From Fidelibacterota bacterium (lineage in GTDB: Bacteria > Marinisomatota > Marinisomatia > Marinisomatales > S15-B10): a stretch of DNA of 15,041 nucleotides. The notes below the pieces were generated by a model. It worked only from the letters and a program-made list of their open reading frames with translations. It had not been told where the DNA came from and ran no database searches. The stretch lies in assembly GCA_002715465.1 (NCBI GenBank), contig PAYY01000003.1:7542-22582 (forward strand), in the 5' to 3' direction. Each line of letters starts with the position of its first letter. The first letter of the stretch is position 1. The position numbers and the translations under genes were made by a program. Below are positions 1 through 9,800 of the stretch, piece after piece.

Positions 1-917
1 AAATTACCCCAATCAGTTTGGTTATTAGGCCTTTCCCTAGTCCGTTGTAAGAATCTAGCCGTAAGAGATTCTAGCTCTTGCAATGAGTCCGCCCTTACAA
101 GTAATTGATGACCTTCCTGTTTTTTACCTATTCTAACTAATGCTTGGCCAAGATTGTAATTAGATCCATAATGCCATTGCATATTCTGTTGAGCTAAGTA
201 TAGATAATTTATTGATTCATCAATAGAACCAGATTTTAGAAGTAACGCTCCTAATTCATAAATATATTCATGATTTTCTGGATCAAGTTTGTGAGCTTTC
301 CTTAAATTGATTAAAGCATCCTTTATTTTTCCTTCATCTCTGTAAATCCTACCCAATAGGAAATATGCTGGAGCATATAAACTGTCAATTTCTACGGCTT
401 TCATTACATTTTCCATAGCCTTTTCAGATTCATAAAGATTAGAATGGGTAACAGCTATTTTCTCATATACTTCAGCACGTGGGTATTCTTTTAATTCATT
501 ATTGTAATGTTTAAGAGCTTTATTGAATTGATCAAGTCCTAAGGCATTATTTCCCATATTAAACCATGCACCATGAAAAGATGGATTTATTATTAGAGCT
601 TGTGAGTATGCTATCTCCGAGTCATCAAAACGGTTTAATTGATCCAAAATTAAGCCACGAAAATAATGTACTCCGGCTAGGTGCTTACCATAGATTTCTG
701 CACTATCGATCTGAGTTAAGGCAGCATTATAACGACCTTCATCAAGAGCCTCTTGTGCAAGATTAAGAAATGAAAGAATCTTTTCAGCAGTTTTCAATTC
801 ATCAAGAGTAAGCTCTTCTTTTTGTTCAGAATCGCCGCAACCTAAAATCATTATTAGAATAAGAATCAAGGTTAGATGGATAATAGAAGATAGCTTAATT
901 ATTTTTAAACTGATCAT
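1..917 (-). CDS. TPR-repeat lipoprotein, C-terminus cut by left edge
   Basis: The reading frame is open from an ATG at 917 to the window edge (305 codons, no stop), so the C-terminus is missing. Residues 1-27 form a type II signal peptide with a long hydrophobic run ending in a lipobox (I-L-G-C, Cys27), so the protein should be an exported lipoprotein. From about residue 45 onward there are repeated TPR-like helical pairs with the usual small/aromatic pattern, for example 'AWFNMGNNALGL', 'APAYFLLGRIYRDEGK' and 'YIYELGALLLKSG'. TPR arrays bind other proteins; the partner cannot be told from the sequence. It starts 33 nt after the FG-GAP/ASPIC gene on the same strand, so co-transcription is likely, and TPR modules are often found near or fused to ASPIC/UnbV proteins. 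No clear Shine-Dalgarno precedes the ATG. The start rests on the signal peptide. Confidence 0.85.
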   Translation of the reverse strand, partial: MISLKIIKLSSIIHLTLILILIMILGCGDSEQKEELTLDELKTAEKILSFLNLAQEALDEGRYNAALTQIDSAEIYGKHLAGVHYFRGLILDQLNRFDDSEIAYSQALIINPSFHGAWFNMGNNALGLDQFNKALKHYNNELKEYPRAEVYEKIAVTHSNLYESEKAMENVMKAVEIDSLYAPAYFLLGRIYRDEGKIKDALINLRKAHKLDPENHEYIYELGALLLKSGSIDESINYLYLAQQNMQWHYGSNYNLGQALVRIGKKQEGHQLLVRADSLQELESLTARFLQRTRERPNNQTDWGN

Positions 918-950
918 TAAAGTATAGACGTTATTAACAATAATTATTTG

Positions 951-3416
951 TTAAGGCGCAATCTGACTACCCGGATTAAACGGTAGTACATTATTATTTT
1001 TTTCATGAATCAAAATATGCCTATCTACATCAATTTCTCCGATTTCTTGAATAATACCTGATGGCCATTCAATTATCAAAGAATCAATCTTATTATGTTT
1101 CCCAAGCCCAAAGTGAATTAAACTAGGGGATTGGGAACGATAGCTATTAATAGGATGCAATTCTCTTACTATAAGTCTACCTGAAAGATTTGCAGTAACT
1201 TTTGCTCCAATTCCTAGACTATTACTCTTTGTTCCGCGAAGAGATAGCTTAAGCCAATGTTGTTTAGGGAACCGATTCTCATAGACTTGTAAAGGTCCTC
1301 CCCCTACTTGCCTTACAACAAGGTCTTGCCTTCCATCATTATTTAAATCCGCGGGTATAACACATCTGCCATCTCCATCTGAATCAGCACCTGTAAGATA
1401 ACTTATATCTACAAAATTAGAACCTGACTTATTAAGATAAACTAAATTTCTCTCAAAGCCACTAAGATTATTACTGGTTGAAATAGCCCAAGGATCTCCA
1501 ACCCAGAATTCATCTAATGATTCATCTATTTCACCAGGCACTGGAACTTTACAAGCTCTATCAAAAGGCTGTGACACGACAGCCTGCCATAAGCATGATC
1601 ATCCATCTGGTTTATCACGATTTCTACTTATAAAACCTGCTGTAGCATAAATATCTAACCAACCATCATTATCAAGATCAACCATTGCTGGACCATATGC
1701 CCAACCAACTTGATCTACATCATATTCTGAACCAACTCGTTTAAACTCTAAATTTCCTTCATTATGATAGAGTTGACTACCTGCTACCATACGATCCAAT
1801 TCCAACATCAATTCTCTAGGGTATGCATCGGGTCTGAGATTCCTGATTACTCTTTTACCAGCACTGGAATACATACTAGCAACATAAAGATCTGGCAAAC
1901 CATCATTGTCAAAATCTCCAAAAGTAACTCCCATTGAACCAAAATCGGCTGGTCCATCAGTTAATTGATGTTCAGTAAATCCAGTACCATTATTGTTAAT
2001 TAATAAAATACCATTACCAAATTCATGTATAACATATAAATCCTGCCAACCATCAGAATTAGCATCCCACCAAACAGAACTGAAAACTGACCTGCTACCT
2101 CCACTTGCATTCAATTTTTCAGTGACATTTTCGAATTTCCAATCCCCAAGATTACGAAGAAGTTCATTCCCTAATTCATCAGAAACTTTTCCACGTATCC
2201 ATGATCCTTCTTTTGGTACGGCGCTAGCTCTAAAAACATAAATATCAATTTTCCCATCTCTATCAAAATCAGCGAATGTTAATCCTGTTACTTTTTCACT
2301 TATTCTAAGATTGCCAATTTTAGTTAAATTGCTTAAATCAGAAACATTTTGAAATTTTTTACCTTCAATATTTTGAAAAATAAGACCAGGGCCTAAAATA
2401 AAATCTTCCCAACCATCACCATTTATATCAGCTATTGCAGCAAGGGAAATATTATTTAATGGAGGCAATCCAACCTCTATAGTAACATCAGTAAACTTTC
2501 CACCTAATTCACCTTTATAGAGTATATAACCTCTATATAGTGCTAAATCATTAATAAGTAAATCAATAATACCATCACGATTATAATCACATGCATAAAC
2601 GCCACCCGTACTTGCGTGAGTAGAAGCTGGCCCATGATTCCAATTATCATGCATCATTTTAGAATTAATTCCCCAATCAAAAGAAGTTTCTTTCATAAGA
2701 TATTCTGATGAAACAGCTAATTTACTTTTGATTAATTTTAAAGTTTTTAACCAACCCCCATCTATTATATCTTTTTCGTTTGGTTCATTCATAATTAATT
2801 GTAGATATAGAATTAATTCACCTAGTCCACTATTTTCTATTTCTCCCCAAATACGTAATTGAAAAACTCCAATCCAATCACCATCAATTTCTTCACGATG
2901 AAGTGGTGCTAATGATTTTAAACGAATTTTTGTTTGAGGAATACCAACAAATTTTTTACGTTTTGACAAAAACCAATTAATAAAACTTGCCTTATCTAGA
3001 GATTTAAATTCCGAATCATTATCAACAAAACGAGATATAGAACTAAAACCTATATTTAAATCTATACTAGATTCATTGACGGGAATTTCTCCTATAAATT
3101 CAGAATGTAAAATATTTTTTATGGCTTCAATATTTCCCATCATTATATCATTAACAAATGGTTTTAAACCATATTCTACTAAAGTATTACCAGCATGTTC
3201 AGTTTTCCATAAGTAATGTCTATCATTTTGAGGAAGTGTTAATCCTAGACTATCAGTCGGAATGTTAAGCTCATCAATCAACTCATTGGCAAGCTCTACA
3301 TCCTTTTGATTATTTATAAAATTATAAGAGATAAAGATTAAAATAATAATAACAACTAAAGACAGATATTTTATATAACCTACAATATGATTATTATAAT
3401 TATTTTTTTTGAACAT
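951..3416 (-). CDS. FG-GAP / ASPIC-UnbV (CRTAC1-like) protein with in-frame TGA; candidate selenoprotein
   Basis: Read through a single TGA at codon 606, this is an 821-residue protein. An N-terminal membrane segment (about residues 15-35, 'LSLVVIIILIFISYNF') acts as a signal anchor, so the rest lies outside the cytoplasm. FG-GAP calcium-loop repeats run from about residue 277 to 590 (DYNRDGIID, DINGDGWED, DFDRDGKID, DANSDGWQD, DFDNDGLPD, DLDNDGWLD). One more (DLNNDGRQD) lies near 690, followed by a typical ASPIC/UnbV domain at about 720-785 (SLGIGAKV...HFGLG...IEWPSG). A beta-propeller with adhesive or scaffolding roles is expected; no reaction can be assigned. The frame could open at a TTG (3443), but the ATG at 3416 has an AAGGAA ribosome site 9 nt upstream. 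The TGA splits the frame after '...NRDKPDG'. It resumes in the same frame as 'SCLWQAVVSQPF' and stays open for 215 codons to a TAA. With the downstream hairpin, I infer selenocysteine insertion. A nonsense mutation or read error remains possible. Confidence 0.8.
1566..1585 (-). promoter_or_regulatory. Candidate bacterial SECIS hairpin
   Basis: On the coding strand the arms AGGCTGT and ACAGCCT pair perfectly (7 bp) around the 6-nt loop CGTGTC. The stem begins after 14 nt and the loop after 20 nt downstream of the TGA. Bacterial SECIS elements are described as a stem close behind the UGA, an apical loop of 3-14 nt starting roughly 16-37 nt away, and a G within the first two loop bases. All of these hold here (G is loop base 2). 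G-U pairs below a single C-T mismatch could lengthen the stem. Folding energy and covariation were not computed. Confidence 0.6.
1599..1601 (-). other. In-frame TGA, candidate selenocysteine codon
   Basis: This TGA lies in frame between two halves of one FG-GAP/ASPIC protein, in the context K-P-D-G-[TGA]-S-C-L-W-Q. If decoded as Sec it gives a U-x-C motif (U606, C608), a plausible redox pair. Every other gene end visible in the window is TAA, and tryptophan elsewhere is coded by TGG, so general reassignment of TGA is not indicated. From memory, some ASPIC/UnbV relatives carry Cys-Ser followed by an aromatic/Trp stretch at this place; that was not checked here. Confidence 0.65.
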
Positions 3417-3483
3417 AATAAAGAGTTCCTTTACATGGTACAAAGTTATCTATTTTTACAGATTAGATGAAATACCAATAAAA

Positions 3484-3510
3484 ATTATAGTAACTATTTT
3501 ACCTAGACAA
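3484..3510 (-). promoter_or_regulatory. Possible promoter of the FG-GAP/TPR unit
   Basis: On the minus strand a perfect TATAAT (3489-3484) is preceded by TTGTCT (3510-3505) with a 15-nt gap, which is shorter than the usual 17. It sits just past the terminator of the upstream PorV gene and about 70 nt before the FG-GAP start, where a promoter is needed. A TAnnTTTG-type element (TAACTTTG, 3448-3441), as used in Bacteroidota, is also present, so the true start site is uncertain. Confidence 0.35.
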
Positions 3511-3513
3511 AAA

Positions 3514-3546
3514 TAAAAAAAGTTCCCAAGAAGGGAACTTTTTTTA
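3514..3546 (-). terminator. Rho-independent terminator after the PorV-like gene
   Basis: The arms AGTTCCC (3521-3527) and GGGAACT (3533-3539) pair perfectly around a 5-nt loop. They are flanked by an A-run on one side and a T-run on the other, so the stem can extend and each strand has a T-tract. It lies about 35 nt past the PorV-like stop on the minus strand, so it ends the TonB/sorting-protein/PorV unit and separates it from the FG-GAP unit. Confidence 0.9.
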
Positions 3547-3577
3547 TTTTTCTATAATTCTATTAATGAATTAATTA

Positions 3578-4567
3578 TTAAAATGAGGCTCCTACAGTGA
3601 TCCTACTTATTCCATCAAAGTCACCCATAGCAGAATATGCATAATCAACTCTGAAACCGCTCATTTTAATTCCAAAACCCATGCTAAAACTTTCTTGATC
3701 ATAATTTGTTTTATAACCACCTCTAAGTGCTAGCATATTTCCATATAGGAATTCACCACCAAGGTGAACACGTTCTGTATAATCACGTGGATGAATTGCA
3801 TTTACTTCAAAATTCAATGAACTATTAGATGGGCCACTAATCAGATCAAATAAATTCATAGCCACACCTAATTTGAATGTGAGCGGCAATTCAAAAGCTT
3901 CTTCTTCATATTTAAACTGTTCTGAAAAATTTGTGAAGCTCATTCCTAGTTTTAAACTTTTAAATCCAGGATAAAACATCGTGCCAAAATCATAGGCGAA
4001 ACCACCTACTTGATTGGTTTTTGTTTTATTTGTTTCTGGCATTAGACTTTCACCTAATTGTTGGCTAGCATATTTAACTGTACCACCAAACCTAAATTTA
4101 TCACTTAAAGCACGGGCCCAAGTTAGACCTACAGCCGAAGCATTTACTCCAAGGTTTCCAGTTGTTACATAGCCGTCTTCTGATCCAGCATCAACCCGAG
4201 TACCAACAATATCACCATAATTAGCGGTGATAAGGCTAACACCCACAGTACCTAAATTTCCCATCGTTTTTGTAACACCGGTTGCAAGATAGCTTATATC
4301 AGCTATCCAACCAACCTGTGAAGCGAAGAAGTCTAGACCTGTCTCCATTTCAGCTGTACCAGCCGGGTTGTAGAATAATGCATCTGCACCACCCATAGTC
4401 ATAATGGATGCACCACCCATTCCTGCAGCTCTGGCATGCATATCCACCTTGAGAAATTGCAAACCTGTCTGACCAATTTTTTTAAGATCAGTTTGCGCAT
4501 TAACGTTAGGCATCAACAAAAAGATGGCCAAAAACGCTACAATAGTATATTTACTTAGTCTTTTCAT
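3578..4567 (-). CDS. PorV/PorQ-family outer-membrane protein
   Basis: This is a 329-residue protein of the PorV/PorQ family, which are 14-strand-type outer-membrane barrels related to FadL. In Bacteroidota, PorV shuttles cargo of the type IX secretion system (T9SS). The sequence shows a signal peptide (residues 1-24, '...LLMPNVNA' then Q) and the family signature near the N-terminus ('QFLKVDMHARAAGMGGASI' through 'ADALFYNPAGTAEM', about residues 36-75). Alternating hydrophobic strands follow, and the protein ends in Phe ('RITVGASF'), as outer-membrane barrels do. The frame could begin 48 nt earlier (ATG at 4615, with its own AAGGAA). I prefer 4567 because it directly precedes the signal peptide and has GGAAGGA upstream. 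It lies right after the sorting-domain protein, which could be its cargo. Whether it is PorV itself or another family member cannot be decided. Confidence 0.85.
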   Translation of the reverse strand: MKRLSKYTIVAFLAIFLLMPNVNAQTDLKKIGQTGLQFLKVDMHARAAGMGGASIMTMGGADALFYNPAGTAEMETGLDFFASQVGWIADISYLATGVTKTMGNLGTVGVSLITANYGDIVGTRVDAGSEDGYVTTGNLGVNASAVGLTWARALSDKFRFGGTVKYASQQLGESLMPETNKTKTNQVGGFAYDFGTMFYPGFKSLKLGMSFTNFSEQFKYEEEAFELPLTFKLGVAMNLFDLISGPSNSSLNFEVNAIHPRDYTERVHLGGEFLYGNMLALRGGYKTNYDQESFSMGFGIKMSGFRVDYAYSAMGDFDGISRITVGASF

Positions 4568-4642
4568 GCTAATCTTCATCCTTCCTTTAGCAGTTCGATG
4601 AATGAATCCAGTCATATTAAATAATATTCCTTATTGCCAATA

Positions 4643-6775
4643 TTATCTTACGATCAAGAATTTTCGAATTACGGCATTACCAGTGCGTTTTCCATTAGAT
4701 GTTTCTTCAATACGCGCTATGTAAAGGCCACTAACAACTGTTTGACTTGAAGAAGTAGTAGACCATTCCTCAGCCAATACACCCCAAGCCTGGTCACCAG
4801 AACCATCATCATGAACGATTTCTTTAATATGGTCACCACTTTCAGAGTAAATATCTATGATACATTCACCAGGGACATTGTAGAAAATAATTTTATCTCT
4901 TTCCCCAGTAAACTGAATTGCTTCAGCATTCAAGTTAAATGGATTTGGCACCACTATAACTTCATCCAACGTGCCTGGAGGTCTAGTCAAATAAGCAGCT
5001 TTTGTAGTTCTATTAAGATATAAACCACTCTCAGCTACTTCTGAACTACCACTTAAGCCAGGAACATTAGAATTACCGTCATCATATGCTGTAACTGAAT
5101 AAAAATATGCAAGCCCTCTGGATGCTGTAACATCACTATGTGAATGCGTACCTGATCCAGGATACTCTGCAATCAAAACCATAGTGCTATCAGGTGTACC
5201 AACGGATCTATACACACGATAACCTGCAAAATCACTTGCAGATTCAGATTCTGTTCCCCATTCAACTAAAACCTGATCAGGTTTTGATGAAACAACAATA
5301 GAAGGAGCAGGAGGAGGTTCAGGAACATTAAAATCGTTATTTACAACCCATTGGGCATTATACATGTTTCTATGTAACGAATCTCTACCAGTCATAATCC
5401 ATTGATCTTTTGCACGATCATTATCTGTTGGTGCTAATTCAGAACCAAAGGCATCAGCACCATAACGCCAAGGTAGATTATCCTCACCATCAAAAGTTGC
5501 ATTCCCAGCTAGCCAAGCTTTTCCAACTTCCCAACCTTTATCACGGGAAATTGAACCAACTCCATCAGCCCACACAACTCTAAATGACTCACCTGGAGCC
5601 AATTGCCAAGGACCAGCACCATACATATGCATTAATGTCCAGAAATAACCTGGAAGATCACTTGAATATTTGTAATTAAAAAATTCATCATCAATCCTGA
5701 TGCTATGGTGAGTACCTTCCCAAACCAATGATGGATCCATTTCAGCCTTACCATTATAAGGCAACCAACCAGACTCCATAAACTCATAATTCTGAGCCCA
5801 TTCTGAAGGAGACATTTGAAGAGGATGTTTTACAAAAAGAGGAACATCAGCATCTTCTGTACCACCTACTCTCCAACCACCTTCCCACCAATCACTTTCA
5901 TCACTAGCTGTTTTATCAATATGAAGAAATGCTTCACCTGAATGTATTGGATATAGGATATTTCCAGTTTCTGGCACAACATCCCCAAAGTTATCAAATT
6001 CAGCACCTGGCTGCCTCTCTGGATAAGCAATTGTCGGTATTCTTAGAGTATCAGTTTTAAATTCGCCATAACTAGTATTCCATTGCTTTGGATGCTCAGA
6101 AGCACGTGTTTGCCTAATAAAGAAAACATCAGTTAAGGTTTGATTAGGCAATTCGATTTCATCATCAGCGTCAACATTACCTGTATTGGTAAATTCCCAA
6201 TCAACAATTATAAAATCATCAAAATCTTTATGACTATACGCTAAAGCTTTTTGATGAAGACTGAGACCCATATCAGTATTAACAAAGGATTCTAACATTA
6301 AGTCAGCTGTTCCAGGAATCTTTTCTGGAGCAATTGCTTCATTATCCAAAGGGAAAGGGTCTTGCAAGATAAAACCATCAACACTTATTTCAGGTGGCTT
6401 ATTTCTTACATACTTTCTAATGGTAATCCCTTCAGAATCTTCTATAGGTATTGTTACCTTGGTTTCATCGCATGTCCATTGTCCTGCACCAGAGATTTTT
6501 ACGGTGAACAAATCACCATCTGCATCAGTCCAATTTTCTGTACCTACATACCAAGCCTTACTTGACCAAGTATTTTCTGTGAAACCAGTGTATTTATACA
6601 CACCATTAGTATTCCAAGGCACTGTACATTCGCCCTCATCACCGGAATCAGTAACAGGCTTCCAATAACTTCCCACTCTAATCCAAACTTGACGAGCAGC
6701 AAAAACATCACTGGAAAACATTCCGAAAATCAGCAAAATGTACATGAATCGCAGCCATGATGAATTTATTTTCAT
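4643..6775 (-). CDS. Large exported protein with FnIII-like domain and C-terminal PNPFN sorting-type module
   Basis: This is a 710-residue secreted protein. The ATG at 6775 has a GAGG ribosome site 7-8 nt upstream and directly begins a signal peptide (cleavage near '...SSDVFA', residue 26). An upstream ATG at 6817 lacks a good site. The first 480 residues have no domain I can name; they are rich in Trp, Asp and Gly. A fibronectin type III-like domain spans about 485-585 ('VLVEWGTESESASDFAGYRVYRS' to 'AYFYSVTAYDDG'). At about 609 'VVPNPFN' opens a roughly 100-residue module ending 'GLYIARIEETSNGKRTGNAVIRKFLIVR', the pattern of T9SS-type A sorting or FlgD-like C-terminal domains. It sits between a TonB receptor and a PorV-like protein, which suggests a surface-displayed partner of the receptor, loosely like SusD. 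The ligand is unknown. Confidence 0.75.
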   Translation of the reverse strand: MKINSSWLRFMYILLIFGMFSSDVFAARQVWIRVGSYWKPVTDSGDEGECTVPWNTNGVYKYTGFTENTWSSKAWYVGTENWTDADGDLFTVKISGAGQWTCDETKVTIPIEDSEGITIRKYVRNKPPEISVDGFILQDPFPLDNEAIAPEKIPGTADLMLESFVNTDMGLSLHQKALAYSHKDFDDFIIVDWEFTNTGNVDADDEIELPNQTLTDVFFIRQTRASEHPKQWNTSYGEFKTDTLRIPTIAYPERQPGAEFDNFGDVVPETGNILYPIHSGEAFLHIDKTASDESDWWEGGWRVGGTEDADVPLFVKHPLQMSPSEWAQNYEFMESGWLPYNGKAEMDPSLVWEGTHHSIRIDDEFFNYKYSSDLPGYFWTLMHMYGAGPWQLAPGESFRVVWADGVGSISRDKGWEVGKAWLAGNATFDGEDNLPWRYGADAFGSELAPTDNDRAKDQWIMTGRDSLHRNMYNAQWVVNNDFNVPEPPPAPSIVVSSKPDQVLVEWGTESESASDFAGYRVYRSVGTPDSTMVLIAEYPGSGTHSHSDVTASRGLAYFYSVTAYDDGNSNVPGLSGSSEVAESGLYLNRTTKAAYLTRPPGTLDEVIVVPNPFNLNAEAIQFTGERDKIIFYNVPGECIIDIYSESGDHIKEIVHDDGSGDQAWGVLAEEWSTTSSSQTVVSGLYIARIEETSNGKRTGNAVIRKFLIVR

Positions 6776-6835
6776 TATATATCCTCTCAGATTTTTTTGT
6801 GAATTCCTTTTAAACATTCTTTCAAATTCCCTTTA

Positions 6836-9800
6836 TTAAATATTTATTTTTATACCAAAAAGGAAAGTTCTTGGATTTAGGTAAGTAAACAGACCGCGGT
6901 TAGGCATATCAATATAATCCTTTTCAGAACTTCTAACATCACCTACTCTGTCAGTACCTCCCGTAAATCCGGCAGCTTTGTATTCTGGATCATCATACAT
7001 TGGCAATTTAAGAGAGCCAAGATAAGCACGCCTGTCATCACCTGGAGCAAAACCAAGATCTGAAACAAATTGCTGGTTAAACAAATTCTTAATATCAGCG
7101 AATACATAAAGAGAAGCACCGCCAACAAGGAACTGTTTAGCAAACCTTAAATCTGTATAGTTCTCACCTTTCCACTGGATATTATCCTGAAGTTTTTTGA
7201 TGAGTGGATCCCAAGTCTCATATCTACCAGCTTTCCAAGACCATAAGAAATTAATGTCAAAACCACCAAGCAACCCTAACTCATCAGGACTTCTGAAACG
7301 TATGTTTGCTCTAGCTAGAGGCCTTGCTAAAGGACGCTCTTGGTACGGGTTGTACAACCCGTAAAGCGCCTGCTCTCTAGGATCTTCGTAGTTCACCTCA
7401 CGACCAACAAAACCAGAAGTTTCTACTCTATAGTCATAGTTAAACCAACCAGTAAAATATTTGCCAAACCTTTTATCAACCCTTATTTCTAAGCCTCTAA
7501 CGTCTGCATAGAAGTTGTTGTCGTAGGTTGTATAATTAACACTTCTGTCATAGTTAATGTACTGAACCTCACCAGTTTGACCAGTGACATCTTTATAATA
7601 ACCAGCAAGATGTACATAATACATATCACTGAAGTCCTGCTCATAACCAAGTTCATACGAAATTGAACGAGGAGGTTCTGCCGAAGGGTTACCTAAGTTA
7701 GTAATTCCGTCCGTACCAGAACCAGGTCTAATAGTGTACATATTTTCTGCCAATGGCATAGAATAAAAATGACCGTAGTTGAAATACATCTTTGAACTTG
7801 CTGTAATAGGATGAGAAATACCCAAGCGAGGACTTAACCTAGTATGAGTTTTTGTTGCCTCTGTTGGCGCCACTTCTTGGAAGTTATCTCTATACTTTTT
7901 ACTAAAATATTTAGAATAAACATCTGTTGTATACCACTCTGAATTCGGATTGCTTTGATCCATGCGAAGTCCAAAATTTGCAATCATGCCTTCAAACTCT
8001 AACTTATTCTGCAAATAAAGGCCCAACCTCGTTGGCTCTTGTGCCCACTGCATGTCAAAGTTTCCAGTAACATCATAAGGATTTGCGGATGCAAAATGAG
8101 TCTGAAGATCATCCATAGTATATTCAAAACCAGCTTTAAACTGATTATACTTGTTTACCTGGCTAGTTATGTCACCCTTAATCTGAGTTGTTTTAACCTC
8201 AGTCCAATCACGCTCTCCTGATCCAGTAACGGAAAAAAGAGCCCCATCAGCGCCATTAATAAAGTCTGGACCTGTATAGCCGTAAGGTATTTCATCAACT
8301 GTTTGTGATCCAAAACTACGCACTGTAGTTAAGTCTCTAACACGAGTTGGACCATTGGCATCGAACGCAATATTGATCTGAGAAACTTTAATGCTATAAT
8401 AAGTAGCTGGACTCAAAATATGATCCATAGTAAAAGCGGTCATGCCACGATCAATAGTCATAGGAGTGAGGAGATGCGGCCACCAAAGACGTGTTGCCGT
8501 TCCTGAGGTCTTACTGCTAAACATAACATCAAGTGGATCAACAGCATATCTACCTACTGAACCTCCACCACCAGTTCCTGAATAAGTCATGATTGACTCA
8601 TTCTTTGCTTGCATGTAATCAACCTTTAGCTTTATTGAATTACCAAGACTTGAAGTTAGCTTCACATGAGCATTTTGCTCTTCAAAAGCTTCTATTTGAA
8701 CTGGAATAGGCATCATCTGAAATTGATTTTTAAAAGAAGCAAAAAAGCTAAGCCCACCAAGCATTTTACCAACTACAGGGACTGGACCACTAATACTAAC
8801 GTCTGTTAAATGATCTGGCTTGTTTGCATAATCAAGTTCTTTTTGACCAAGACGTTCACTGCCGATCAAGGCATGCTGCCATAAAAACATTTCTTGTGCT
8901 TGGCGAGGAGTTTGGTCATTACCTGGAGCTTCATCAGCTAGAAGTCTTTCTGACCAGCTGTTCCAACCTTCCCATTCTGGATACTGGTTTTGAGTGTACT
9001 CATCCCAACCACCATTAGAAGTGCCTACAAAAGCAACATCAGGATCGAAAAAAGGACGCATAAAATAATTCATCGTATCAGTAACTGCTTTACCACCATG
9101 CTTTTGCTGGGCTGGTGTAAATCGAAAATCAACTGATGCATTATAAGTATCTCCACCATCTTTCGTAACAGCGCTAATTAGACCAGAACGTATATTACCA
9201 TATTCTGCGTTAAAACCACCTTTTATGATTGTCAATTCTTTAATAGCACTAAGGTTGACCATGTCCATCATTGGCCTGTTTTGACCATTGTTGTTAAGCA
9301 TTAAACCATCAACCTGCATACCAATCTGGTCAACACCACCACCTCGAATAACCATACTTTCAATACCTTGACCATTTCTATCAATACCAACCTGAGTATC
9401 AAGAAAGTCATTCACATCAGTAATGGTAGGGACGTCTACAATTGCGGAGGCCTCAACAGTAATTGCACTTGCTGATTGGTCCATCTGGATAACAGCTCTT
9501 TCCGCCGTAACCGTTACAGCCTCACCTTCAACGGCTTCGCTCGACATTTCAAAATTCACCGTACTAGTGAGGTCTGATGATACCAAAATATTTGTAATTG
9601 TCAAATCCTGATAACCAATAACTGACGCTGTAACATTATAACGTCCAGGACTCACCCTAATTATAAAATAATCTCCCTCACCATCTGCGGCTCCACCCAT
9701 GGAGGTGCCATCAATAATGACATTTGCTCCAGGAATTGCTTCACCAGTTGATGCATCAGTAACTCTACCTGACACTTTTCCTACTTGCGCTGAAAGTGTG

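Noticed and set aside
566..766. Small plus-strand ORF opposite the TPR gene
   Set aside because: It is a shadow of the TPR gene, with no ribosome site or recognisable protein pattern.
951..1577. Separate 208-residue ORF starting at GTG 1577
   Set aside because: The GTG has no ribosome site and lies inside the hairpin loop. The frame is continuous with the upstream FG-GAP gene and the intervening codons (SCLWQAV) look coding, so it is the C-terminal part of one gene.
1599..1601. TGA reassigned to Trp or Gly throughout the genome
   Set aside because: This is the only in-frame TGA in more than 12 kb of coding sequence, and Trp is coded by TGG everywhere else seen.
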